Assembly: GCA_016218575.1 (NCBI GenBank)
Contig: JACRDN010000019.1
Location: 248,001 to 312,000 of the forward strand
Reading direction: 5' to 3'
DNA length: 64,000 bases
Source of the DNA: Elusimicrobiota bacterium
GTDB lineage: Bacteria > Elusimicrobiota > Elusimicrobia > UBA1565 > UBA9628
The notes under the pieces are model-generated. The model saw only the letters and a program-made list of their open reading frames with translations, was not told where the DNA came from and ran no database searches. Positions 9,577-17,652 of the stretch are shown here, one piece after another. The position numbers and the translations under genes are program-made. How positions within the stretch are numbered: position 1 is the stretch's first letter; the number at the start of each line of letters is the position of its first letter.

Positions 9577-11724
9577 ATGGGACTCACGCGCTCCGGTCTG
9601 TTCCGCAAATTCGTCGGGGTGATGGGATTTCTCGCCCTGGTTCCCGTGGCCATCCTCGGCTATCAGCTCATCAACGTCAGCCGCCGGAGCGTGCACATGG
9701 TGCACACCAAACTGGTCCAAAAGCTGGCCGAGGGCGTGGACGAGTATTTCCGGATCAATAACGAGAAGCTCCTGACCGGGCTTGAGATGCTCAAGAAGGC
9801 TCCGGTTTCCCAGCGCTCGAAGGTGCTGCGCATGCTGGCGGAGGCGCCTTACTCGGATATAGCGGAAGTCTCCATCCTCGACGGGGAAGGAGTCGAGCGG
9901 GTCAAAGCGCGCAATCCCCTGTTCGGGGGGGGCGCGGCTTTTGCTTCCCACGCCCAGGAACCCGCCTTCAGGCAATTTTCCCGCACCCGCAGGAAGGTCT
10001 CGGTGGTGGTCCAGCAGGGTGCTGCCGCAGCGCTCGTCCTCTACTACCCTCTCTCGTCCCGGGAGGTCCTGCGGGCGGTCCTTTCCCTTCATTCGCTTTC
10101 CAACCGCATCGGAGAGCAGCGTATGGGCCGGACGGGCTACGCGGTGCTCCTGGATCACCGCGGGGTGCCGCTTCTTTACCCACGCGATCAATTCGACCCG
10201 GACAAGCTCAAGCAATTCCACCAGTGGCCCATCGTGTCATCGGCCCTGGGGTCGAGTAGCGCTGGCTCGAGCGAGTTCGTAAGCCCCACCGGGCGCGCCT
10301 ACATCGGCGCCTACGCCCCGGTATTCTTCATCGGCAACGCCGTCGTGCTCCTGCAGTCGCGCCAAGAAGCCTATCGGGCCGCCTCCGAGATGCTCCGCTC
10401 GGCGGCGGCCATGATTTTCGCGGTGGCCTGCATCTGCATCCTGGGGGCGACCTGGATGGCCCGCAGGCTCACCGAGCCCCTTCTGGCGCTGACCAAGGCG
10501 GCGGAAAGCGTGGCCCATGGCGACTTCCTGGCCCAGGTGGATATCCGCACGGGCGACGAGCTTCAGGAACTGGCGGATACCTTCAACCGCATGGTGGCTC
10601 AGCTTCGGGCCTATTCCCTCCTGCATGTGGACCGCTTGATAGCGGAGCAGCGCAAGACCGAGGCCATCCTCTTCTCCATCAACGACGGCATCATCATGAC
10701 AGACAAGGAGGGCAAGATCCAGCTCGCCAACCGCAGGGCCATCGAGATCTTCGAGCTTAAACCCGGCGAGTCTCTCGAGGGCAAGCCTTTGGCCGAGGTC
10801 CTGCCGGAGGGCAAGCTGCGAGACGCCGTGCTCGGGGCGGCCTCCCGTCTCAAGCCCGACTCCTTCAAGGAGGTGGACCTTTCCACGTCCGGGAGCTGCC
10901 GTTACCTGCGAGTGACCGCCCATCCGGTCCTGAGCGCTGGCCGCGCCTCTGGTTCGGGGGTGGTGATGGCGGTTCGCGACGTGACGGTCGAGCGGGAGCT
11001 CGACAAGATGAAGGAGGACTTCCTCCATTACATCACCCACGATTTAAGAAACCCATTGGGCTCCGTGATGGGATTTCTCGACGTGCTCTTGAGGGGGATT
11101 CCCGGCGTTCTGAACTCCAATCAGCAGAATATCGTCCTCTCCATCAAGCGCTCCACGAGCCGGCTCATGAACATGATCAACAACATCCTCGACATCGCCA
11201 AGATGGAGTCGGGGAAGATGCGCCTGCAACTCAAGAATGTCTCGCTGGCGGGGCTGGCGGGAAAGTCCATCAACATCCTCGAATCCCTGGCCCTTCAGAA
11301 AGGGATCAAGATGCGCCTAGAGGCCAGCGAGGAGTTCTCGATCGACGCCGACCCTGACCTCATCGAGCGGGTGCTGGTTAATCTCCTTGGAAACGCCATC
11401 AAATATTCTCCCGATCTGGGCGAGATCGCGCTTTTGATCGTGGACGAGGGGGCGCAGCTCAAGATCTGCGTCGAGGACCACGGCGAGGGCATTCCCCAGG
11501 AGTACCTGGACCGGCTTTTCGCGAAATTCGAGCAGGTGAAGGGCCGCCGCCGCGGGGGGACGGGCCTGGGCCTGACCATCTCCAAGTTTTTCGTGGAAAG
11601 CCACCTGGGCCGCATCTGGATCGAGTCGGAGTTGGGCCGCGGCTCGCGCTTCTGCTTCACCCTTCCCAAGGGCCTGGCCCTAGACTCCGAGGGCGTGGCT
11701 TATATCCGCGAGAGCGTTACTTAG
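9577..11724 (+). CDS. Membrane sensor histidine kinase (HAMP-PAS-HisKA-HATPase)
   Basis: 715 residues. A transmembrane helix at ~13-33 and a second at ~270-292 enclose a ~235-residue extracytoplasmic sensor region, of the size and type of a double-Cache domain. HAMP follows (~292-345), then a PAS domain (~356-460; motif INDGIIMTDKEGKI). The HisKA domain carries the phosphoacceptor His488 in ITHDLRNPLG. The HATPase_c domain has the N box (NLLGNAIKYSPD), G1 (DHGEGIP) and G2 (GGTGLGLTISK). It should autophosphorylate and pass phosphate to a response regulator, but none is encoded next to it, so it is an orphan kinase here. The signal sensed is not predictable. The gene is monocistronic with its own strong promoter and ends in a hairpin shared with the convergent gene. 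Confidence 0.93.
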   Translation: MGLTRSGLFRKFVGVMGFLALVPVAILGYQLINVSRRSVHMVHTKLVQKLAEGVDEYFRINNEKLLTGLEMLKKAPVSQRSKVLRMLAEAPYSDIAEVSILDGEGVERVKARNPLFGGGAAFASHAQEPAFRQFSRTRRKVSVVVQQGAAAALVLYYPLSSREVLRAVLSLHSLSNRIGEQRMGRTGYAVLLDHRGVPLLYPRDQFDPDKLKQFHQWPIVSSALGSSSAGSSEFVSPTGRAYIGAYAPVFFIGNAVVLLQSRQEAYRAASEMLRSAAAMIFAVACICILGATWMARRLTEPLLALTKAAESVAHGDFLAQVDIRTGDELQELADTFNRMVAQLRAYSLLHVDRLIAEQRKTEAILFSINDGIIMTDKEGKIQLANRRAIEIFELKPGESLEGKPLAEVLPEGKLRDAVLGAASRLKPDSFKEVDLSTSGSCRYLRVTAHPVLSAGRASGSGVVMAVRDVTVERELDKMKEDFLHYITHDLRNPLGSVMGFLDVLLRGIPGVLNSNQQNIVLSIKRSTSRLMNMINNILDIAKMESGKMRLQLKNVSLAGLAGKSINILESLALQKGIKMRLEASEEFSIDADPDLIERVLVNLLGNAIKYSPDLGEIALLIVDEGAQLKICVEDHGEGIPQEYLDRLFAKFEQVKGRRRGGTGLGLTISKFFVESHLGRIWIESELGRGSRFCFTLPKGLALDSEGVAYIRESVT

Positions 11725-11743
11725 GGGTTGTTTCACAACCCCT
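11723..11743. terminator. Shared hairpin between two convergent genes
   Basis: Perfect 9-bp stem (AGGGGTTGT / ACAACCCCT) with a 3-base loop. The stem or loop contains the stop codons of both the kinase gene (TAG at 11722-11724) and the opposite gene (TGA at 11735-11733). There is no U-tract, so it may act as a transcript-end stabiliser rather than a classical intrinsic terminator. Confidence 0.5.
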
Positions 11744-13369
11744 TAGGCAGCCTGACGGCGGCCAAGCGCTTGTCCCCGGAGAGGTTTTCCAAGAACGCCT
11801 TTTGCTGCTCCAGGGTTCCCACGATCCCGGCCACCCCCGCTCCCCCTTCCGCCTCCAAGGCCACGGCCAGGTAACCCCAGCGCTTTGGGTCGCCGCGCAG
11901 GAGGCCGCGCGGGATGCGGATCTTAACCGTCGAGCTTGAGGGATCGGTTTCGACCGCGAGCTCCCGCGCCGCGGCGGCCCCGACCGGGGTCGAACGGTAG
12001 AGAGTCGCTTGCGACCCCGAGATGGCCATGGCGTATTCCCAGCCGTCGGAGGATCTGAGGAAGGCCTTTCGGCCCTCAAGCAAGGAGGACGAGCCCGCAC
12101 CCGGCACGTGGTTGAGGTCTATGTAGACGTCGAGCCTGGGCGCGGCGCTCAACGCCGCCAGGCGCAGGATGAAGGAGAGGCCGGCTTCATCGTAGTCCAC
12201 TCTCAGACCCAGGATCCTGAAGGATTCCTCAAGGGGAAGGCTTCCTGGGGGGTTCTCGAAGGAAAGCCAGCCCTCTCCCTGCTCGGAGCGGACGTCCGTC
12301 GAGGTGGGCTCGGGCTCTGGATTGGGCTGGGAGTCCGAGATGAGGTTCTCGCCCAGGATGGAGTGGTACAGGGAATCGGGCGGGGTCTGCTTGATCCTGC
12401 GGTAAACCGCGATGAGGCGGCTTCTCAGCTCCTTGTCGAGGGCTTCCGGAGAGTCCCCGGGCAGGGGGGACCCCAGCCGGTAATAGCGGTTGGCCTGGGC
12501 TCGGTACAGCTCGTCGGTGGCTTTCTCTAGAGATCCTAGATCGGCCGCTCCCGAGTTGGTGTAACGCTCCAAGTCCTCGCAGGCCTTGGAGTAAAGGCGC
12601 CAGGCTTTTTGGGATAGCGCGTCGCCGGTCCAGGGCTCGAGGCCCGTGGTCCAGGTTGGCCAGCGGGAAACCCCGGCGGCGTCCACGGCGGCCTCCCGCT
12701 TCTCCTTGACGGCCTCGGAGACGGTGAGCCAAGAGTAGCGGCCGGAGAGCTCCGGCAGGGCATGGAGGAACTCTCCCGCCTGGGCAAGCCCATCGGCCTC
12801 GTCGATTACGAAGGTTGCCGCGTCCTCGATATCCGTTCTCAAGTCCTTGGCCTGGGCGGCTTTGAAAGGGACGAGGACGGTCCCGGAGGCCGAGGCCCAG
12901 CTTCCCGAGCTCGGCGAGTACTCCGCTGCGGCGACCCAGGACAGTCCCACTATCTTGAATGAGGGCAATAGCGAGGGCTTGAGGGCGCCGACGCCGGGGA
13001 CGAAACCGGCCGGCGTTTTGCCGAAGGTCAGGCGGTAGCTTTCGCGAGAGGCGGCGAGGCGGTTGAGCGGGTCCTGGGCGCGCAGCAAGGGAAGGAGGGG
13101 GTCTCCGGCCAGGCGCAGGGCTAGCTCGACTTGTCCCCCCGCGACCGGGCCCTCCAGGGCCTTGCGGGCCGGGCCGAGAGGCTTTCCGGCGCCACCGCGA
13201 TGGTCAGCTTGAGGTCCTGGCGCGCGTTTAGGATCTCGGCCAGGGCCTCCCAGTCCGAAAACGACTCGGGGGGTAGCCACAGGACCGCGAGCTTGGGCTT
13301 CTTGAGTCCCAAGCCCAAGGCCGGGAGCAGGCCCAGGAAAAGCAGGAGGCTTCTCAAGCTTGGCTTCAT
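11733..13369 (-). CDS. Secreted GH57-like protein with glucodextranase C-like domain, apparent frameshift
   Basis: Two frames together make one protein. The N-terminal frame starts at ATG 13369, overlapping the CBM48 gene stop as ATGA, with a signal peptide (MKPSLRSLLLFLGLLPALG) and continues to about LTIAVAPESLS. The sequence then makes sense only one frame over (ARKALEGPVAGGQVEL...), down to 11733. The junction lies in the GC-rich run 13161-13178 and needs one extra base, so it is a deletion or a sequencing error. The middle has SWLTVSEAV, typical of GH57/deacetylase-type (beta/alpha) folds. The C-terminal ~200 residues (YIDLNHVPGAG; WEYAMAISG) match the binding module of glucodextranase/pullulanases (Glucodextran_C type). 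It is probably an exported alpha-glucan hydrolase working with the neighbouring CBM48 protein; activity is uncertain. Confidence 0.65.
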
Positions 13370-13827
13370 CGGATTAGAATCACCGAGGTCTTCCTCGAGT
13401 TCAAGACAGCGGTCTCGGGATTGCCGGGGTCGGGCTTGAGATCCCCGTCCACGCTGAAGAGGTAGTGGTAGCGGCCCGGGGGCAGGGGCAGGAGGATTTC
13501 CCAGAGGCCCTGCGGCTGCTTGGAGAGGGGAAAAGTCTCCTCCTTCCAGGCGTTGAAGTCCCCGAGCAGATAGACTTTCTTGGCCTTGGGCGCCTTGAGC
13601 TTGAATTCCACGAATTGGAGCGTCTTTTCGACTCGAACCTGGCGGCCGAAGTTCTGGTGCGGCACGAAATGCACGGAGCGGGTCTTAAGGGGCACGGGCT
13701 CGTAGCCCTCGAGAAAGTCCCGGTAGTTCTTGAACGACTGGAGCAGGACCGTGGAAGGCACGCAGACAAGCGCTGTCAGGCCGAAGGCGGCGCCCCAAAA
13801 AGTCCACTTGTTTCTCTCGGAAACCAT
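13366..13827 (-). CDS. Membrane-anchored CBM48/AMPK-type glycogen-binding protein
   Basis: 153 residues. There is one transmembrane segment near residues 10-30, then a linker. The ~85-residue C-terminal module is a CBM48/early-set glycogen-binding fold, shown by VYLLGDFNAW, a WEILLPLPPGRYHYLF strand pair and the trailing DPGNPETA. The TM topology places the module outside the cytoplasm. It is translationally coupled to the GH57-like gene downstream (4-base ATGA overlap), which suggests a joint role in binding and cleaving alpha-glucans. A TAAAAT element sits exactly six bases before the ATG, so the operon probably starts with a leaderless mRNA. Confidence 0.8.
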   Translation of the reverse strand: MVSERNKWTFWGAAFGLTALVCVPSTVLLQSFKNYRDFLEGYEPVPLKTRSVHFVPHQNFGRQVRVEKTLQFVEFKLKAPKAKKVYLLGDFNAWKEETFPLSKQPQGLWEILLPLPPGRYHYLFSVDGDLKPDPGNPETAVLNSRKTSVILIR

Positions 13828-13857
13828 TTGCCCATTTTACCTAATTCTTTATAAAAT
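13828..13857 (+). promoter_or_regulatory. Promoter of glutamate dehydrogenase
   Basis: TTGCCC (13828-13833), 16-bp spacer, TATAAA (13850-13855; TAAAAT one register on at 13852-13857). The ATG at 13867 is 9-11 bases after the -10 box. It overlaps the divergent promoter of the CBM48 gene. Confidence 0.55.
13834..13839 (-). promoter_or_regulatory. -10 element of the CBM48 operon
   Basis: On the minus strand TAAAAT is followed by six bases and the ATG at 13827, the same spacing as at other leaderless starts. The -35 region is weak. Confidence 0.45.
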
Positions 13858-13866
13858 TTGATTTAT

Positions 13867-15153
13867 ATGGAGACAAAAACTGAAATGCCCGCGGAGCTGC
13901 GGGAAGCCCTTGAGACCAACCCTTGGCATCAGGCTATGGAGCAGCTGGATCGCGCCGGGGCCAAGATGGGAATGGAGCAGCTGGTCCTGGAGCGCCTGCG
14001 CCACTGCAAGAGGATTTTGACGGTCTCGGTTCCGGTCAAGATGGACGACGGCACGATCCGGGTTTTCGAGGGCTACCGCATCCAGCACAACCTGGACCGC
14101 GGACCGGCCAAGGGGGGCATCCGCTATCACCCCCAAGTCTCCCTCGATGAGATCAAGGCTTTGGCCTTTTGGATGACCATGAAGTGCGCGGTGGTCAACC
14201 TCCCCTACGGCGGAGCCAAGGGCGGGGTGATCTGCGACCCCAAAAAGATGTCGATGGCGGAGATAGAGCGGCTCACCCGCCGCTACACCTCGGAGATCTC
14301 GATCCTCATCGGGCCGGACAAGGACATCCCGGCCCCCGACGTGAACACCAACGAGCAGATCATGGGCTGGATCATGGACACCTATTCCATGACCATCGGC
14401 TACTCCTGCCCGGGCGTGGTCACCGGCAAACCCATCGACGCGGGCGGTTCCCTAGGCCGCCGAGAGGCCACCGGTCGGGGGGTCTTCTACGTCACTCGAG
14501 AACTCTCCAACCTCAAGGGCTTCGATTTGCGCAAGGCCCCGGTCGCGGTTCAGGGCTTCGGCAACGTGGGAGCCAACGCCGCCAAGATTTTCGCGGAGCA
14601 CGGCTGCAAGGTGGTCGCGGTCTCCGACGTCGGAGGGGGGCTCTACGACGCCAAGGGCCTCGACTTGGACGACATCATGGCTTACCGCGCCAAGAACGAG
14701 TCCATCGCGAATTATCCGAGGGCCGAGCACGTGCCGGTCGAAAAATTCGTGGAGGTGCCCTGCGACATCCTCGTCCCGGCGGCCATGGAGAACCAACTCA
14801 CCCACGAGAACGCGCCCCGCGTCAAGGCCAAGTACATCATCGAAGGCGCCAACGGCCCAACCACCAACGAGGCGGACCGCATCCTGCACCAGCGCGGGGT
14901 CGTCGTGGTGCCAGACATCCTGGCCAACGCGGGCGGCGTGACCGTGAGCTACTTCGAGTGGGTGCAGGACATCCAGGCTTACTTCTGGAGCGAGAAGGAC
15001 ATCAACGCCCGCCTCCAAGAGATCATGGTGCGCGCCTTCCGCGACGTCTACGACCTGGCCCAGAGGGAGAAGGTGGACATGCGCCTGGCCGCCTTCATGG
15101 TGGGGCTGGGGCGCCTGGCCAAGGCCGTCCGCATCCGCGGGATGTTTCCCTGA
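13867..15153 (+). CDS. gdhA: Glutamate dehydrogenase (Glu/Leu/Phe/Val dehydrogenase family)
   Basis: 428 residues from ATG 13867; a TTG nine bases upstream is also in frame but lies inside the promoter. It catalyses the reversible conversion of 2-oxoglutarate plus ammonia to glutamate with NAD(P)H. The substrate domain has GPAKGGIRYHP and the catalytic-lysine motif GGAKGGV near residue 118, followed by PAPDVNT. The Rossmann domain has GFGNVGANAAKIFAEHG and the conserved EGANGPTT. Length and motifs fit hexameric bacterial GDH. Cofactor preference cannot be read safely. It is apparently monocistronic, linking central carbon to nitrogen assimilation or amino-acid catabolism. Confidence 0.96.
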   Translation: METKTEMPAELREALETNPWHQAMEQLDRAGAKMGMEQLVLERLRHCKRILTVSVPVKMDDGTIRVFEGYRIQHNLDRGPAKGGIRYHPQVSLDEIKALAFWMTMKCAVVNLPYGGAKGGVICDPKKMSMAEIERLTRRYTSEISILIGPDKDIPAPDVNTNEQIMGWIMDTYSMTIGYSCPGVVTGKPIDAGGSLGRREATGRGVFYVTRELSNLKGFDLRKAPVAVQGFGNVGANAAKIFAEHGCKVVAVSDVGGGLYDAKGLDLDDIMAYRAKNESIANYPRAEHVPVEKFVEVPCDILVPAAMENQLTHENAPRVKAKYIIEGANGPTTNEADRILHQRGVVVVPDILANAGGVTVSYFEWVQDIQAYFWSEKDINARLQEIMVRAFRDVYDLAQREKVDMRLAAFMVGLGRLAKAVRIRGMFP

Positions 15154-15226
15154 CCGCGTCAGCGGTCAGGTACTCGCGCCATAAGGAAGTATGTTGGCGC
15201 GATGTGCAACCGCGTCAGCCCTCAGG
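15154..15226 (+). repeat. Pair of 17-bp near-identical repeats around a hairpin
   Basis: CCGCGTCAGCGGTCAGG (15154-15170) directly after the gdhA stop is repeated with two changes at 15210-15226. Between them is a 7-bp stem (CGCGCCA / TGGCGCG) with a 13-base loop. It may be a termination or processing structure, or a small operator pair. Confidence 0.5.
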
Positions 15227-15250
15227 ATATAGACCGGCTCTCCTATTTCC

Positions 15251-17095
15251 ATGCGTATTTTACTAGCCCCTAACGCATTCAAGGGCAGCCTCACCGCTCT
15301 GGAAGCGGCTAAAGCCATGGAGCAGGGAGTGAGGCGAGTTTTACCGCGCTCCAGAACGATCCTTCTGCCTCTTTCGGATGGGGGCGATGGCCTCATGGAG
15401 GTCCTGCTCCAAGCCAAGGGCGGGCGCAGGATTTGCGTCCCGGTCTTCGGCCCCTTGGGCGAAAAGCGCCGGGCCGCCTTCGCCCTTCTCAAGAGCGGCG
15501 CCGCGGTTGTGGAAATGGCCCAGGCCTCGGGCCTGGCGCTTGTTTGCGCCCATAAACGGGACCCATTGGGCGCCACCTCCTACGGGACTGGCCAGCTCAT
15601 CGCGACCGCGATCCAGGCTGGCGCCAAGGCCGTCGCCGTGGGCTTGGGCGGGAGCGCTACCAACGACGGCGGGGCCGGGATGGCCCAGGCCTTGGGGGCG
15701 CGGCTTCTCGACAAGGCTGGCCAGGAGATTGGCCCCGGGGTGGAGGCGCTCCTGAGGCTCGAGAAAATAGATGTTCGGGCCCTGCGCCAGAAGATCAAGG
15801 GGGTCCGGATATCCGGCATCGCCGATGTGGCCAACCCTCTCCTTGGCCCGAGAGGCTCGGCTCGGGTTTACGGCCCTCAGAAAGGGGCCACGCCGCGCAT
15901 GGTTAGGATCATGGAGGAGGCCCTGGCCCGCTACGCGCGGATCATCGAGCGGGATCTGGGGGTCTCGGTCGGGGCCGAACCGGGAGCGGGCGCTGCCGGG
16001 GGCCTGGGGGCCGGGCTTTTGGCGTTTCTTAAGGCTCGCATCAGGCCTGGAGCCGATTACGTGCTCGACGCCGTGGAGGCAGACGAGAACCTGGCCGGAA
16101 CCGGACTTGTCATGACCGGTGAGGGGCGCCTCGACCGCACCAGTTTTTTCGGCAAGGCCCCGGTCGCCATGGCGCGCCGCGCCAAGGCCAAGGGCATCCC
16201 CGTGGCCGTTGTTTGCGCGAGCCTCGAGACGGGGATTCAGGCCCGATTGAGGAGAGAGGGGATTTCCGAGGCCGTGACCTTGGCCCAAGCGGGCGCCGGG
16301 CCCGAGGACTCCTATTCCCGGGCCTCCTTTTGGGTGAGCCGCGCGGCCTCCCTGGCCGTCAAGAAAATATTGCTGGCCGCTGGATTATTCTGCGTTCCCC
16401 AGGCCTGGCCGGCGCATGCCGGCTCAGGGGGATTCTCCCCGATAGACGACGCATATTTCCACCGAGACCGGCCGAGGAACCTCGAGAAATCCCTGGAGCT
16501 CTGCGATAAGGCCCTGGCCGAGAATCCCGAGGACGCCCAGGCGCTTTGGCGAAAGGGCCGCTCCCTGGTGAGGCTGGGGGAAAGGGAGAAGAGTTCGAAG
16601 GACAAGCTCAGGCATTTCAAGCGGGCCGAGGAGGCCCTGCGCGCGGCTATCGCGAGCAAGTCCAAAGAGGCCGAGGCCCATTTTTGGCTCGGCATCGCTT
16701 TGGGCCGGCGGGGGCAGACCCAGGGGATATTCAAGTCCCTGTTCCTGGTGGGCCCCATCCGCGAGGAGATGCGGCGGACTTTGGAGCTCGACCCCAGGCA
16801 TGGGGGCGCCCATCACGTCCTGGGGGAGATGTATTTCCAGATTCCCGGGGGACGCAGGAAAAAGGAGCTCTCCGCGCGGGAGCTGGAGGAGGCGGTCCGG
16901 TTGTCCCCCAATTACACGGCCCACTATGTTCCGTTGGCCAGGGTCTACGAGTACCTGGGCGAAAAGGACAAGGCTGTGGCGGCCCTGCGCCGGGTTTCGG
17001 AGATAAAAGATCCCGAGGATCCCGCCGAATACCCTGAAAATCTGAAGGAAGCCGAGGAAGCGCTCAGAGCTGGTATTCTGAGTAAAGATCCTTGA
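15251..17095 (+). CDS. Glycerate kinase fused in frame to an exported-type TPR protein
   Basis: 614 residues. Residues 1-~372 are a GarK/GlxK-type glycerate kinase (phosphorylates D-glycerate, feeding lower glycolysis), with LAPNAFKGSLTA at the start, LSDGGDG, GLGGSATNDGGAGMAQALG and VMTGEGRLD. Kinases of this family normally stop there. Instead the frame continues through a hydrophobic stretch ending AHAG and then ~230 residues of TPR-like helices. A GTG at 16334 (codon 362) would begin MSRAASLAVKK..., giving a textbook signal peptide for the TPR part. So this may be two overlapping in-frame products rather than a true fusion. The 3' end overlaps the convergent HAMP gene by 32 bases. Confidence 0.85.
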   Translation: MRILLAPNAFKGSLTALEAAKAMEQGVRRVLPRSRTILLPLSDGGDGLMEVLLQAKGGRRICVPVFGPLGEKRRAAFALLKSGAAVVEMAQASGLALVCAHKRDPLGATSYGTGQLIATAIQAGAKAVAVGLGGSATNDGGAGMAQALGARLLDKAGQEIGPGVEALLRLEKIDVRALRQKIKGVRISGIADVANPLLGPRGSARVYGPQKGATPRMVRIMEEALARYARIIERDLGVSVGAEPGAGAAGGLGAGLLAFLKARIRPGADYVLDAVEADENLAGTGLVMTGEGRLDRTSFFGKAPVAMARRAKAKGIPVAVVCASLETGIQARLRREGISEAVTLAQAGAGPEDSYSRASFWVSRAASLAVKKILLAAGLFCVPQAWPAHAGSGGFSPIDDAYFHRDRPRNLEKSLELCDKALAENPEDAQALWRKGRSLVRLGEREKSSKDKLRHFKRAEEALRAAIASKSKEAEAHFWLGIALGRRGQTQGIFKSLFLVGPIREEMRRTLELDPRHGGAHHVLGEMYFQIPGGRRKKELSARELEEAVRLSPNYTAHYVPLARVYEYLGEKDKAVAALRRVSEIKDPEDPAEYPENLKEAEEALRAGILSKDP

Positions 17096-17615
17096 GCTTG
17101 GCCGCCACGGCCGAGAGCTCTTCTTGGGCCGCGTGCTCCCGGGAGAGCTTGGAGGATATGCCGTCCACCTTCTGGCTGAGGTCCTCGACCCGCTTCTTGT
17201 CCTTCTGTAGGCTGTGGCGCAGATGGTTCTGCATCCGGGAGAACTCTTCCACGAGCTCGTGATGGGTGTCCGTGCTGCGGATGCGCAGCGCCCCCGTGAA
17301 ATTGCCCTTCTGGAGCCGTTCCATGGCCGCCGAGAGCACTCGCAGGGGGCCGGCGAAGCGGTGCGACCAGAAGATCGTGAGCAGGCCGCTCGCGAGGATG
17401 GCCAGGCACGAGGATAGGAGCAGGGGGCCGCGGACGGTCTGGAGAATCCAGGCGATGGAATGGAAGAGCTGGCGCGACTCCGTGGAGGCCGACCGGAGGC
17501 TGTAGACGATGGTGAACGTGACGAGAAGAAGGCTCGCGGTGACCAGCATGAGCACGTAGCAGAGTATCTGAAGCTGGAGCGGGGGGTCTATCCAGACCTG
17601 CTTGCGCTTGCGCAT
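17064..17615 (-). CDS. Two-TM HAMP-domain membrane protein
   Basis: 183 residues. Transmembrane helices at ~15-38 and ~62-82 are followed by a HAMP domain (FAGPLRVLSAAMERLQKGNF) and a C-terminal coiled coil to the end. No kinase, cyclase or methyl-accepting domain follows. It resembles the short HAMP/coiled-coil adaptors found in many genomes; partner unknown. The promoter (TTGACA-18-GATAAT) lies inside the 3' end of panC, with seven bases between the -10 box and the ATG, predicting a leaderless message. Confidence 0.8.
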   Translation of the reverse strand: MRKRKQVWIDPPLQLQILCYVLMLVTASLLLVTFTIVYSLRSASTESRQLFHSIAWILQTVRGPLLLSSCLAILASGLLTIFWSHRFAGPLRVLSAAMERLQKGNFTGALRIRSTDTHHELVEEFSRMQNHLRHSLQKDKKRVEDLSQKVDGISSKLSREHAAQEELSAVAAKLKDLYSEYQL

Positions 17616-17622
17616 CCTCTGG

Positions 17623-17652
17623 ATTATCCCATCATGACGGGGATATTGTCAA
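17623..17652 (-). promoter_or_regulatory. Promoter of the HAMP gene, embedded in the end of panC
   Basis: On the minus strand TTGACA (17652-17647), 18-bp spacer and GATAAT (17628-17623) precede the ATG at 17615 by seven bases. The -10 box overlaps the panC stop codon. Confidence 0.75.

Noticed and set aside
13161-13178. Programmed -1 frameshift in the GH57-like gene
   Set aside because: No X-XXY-YYZ slippery heptamer or obvious downstream pseudoknot; mutation or sequencing error is simpler.
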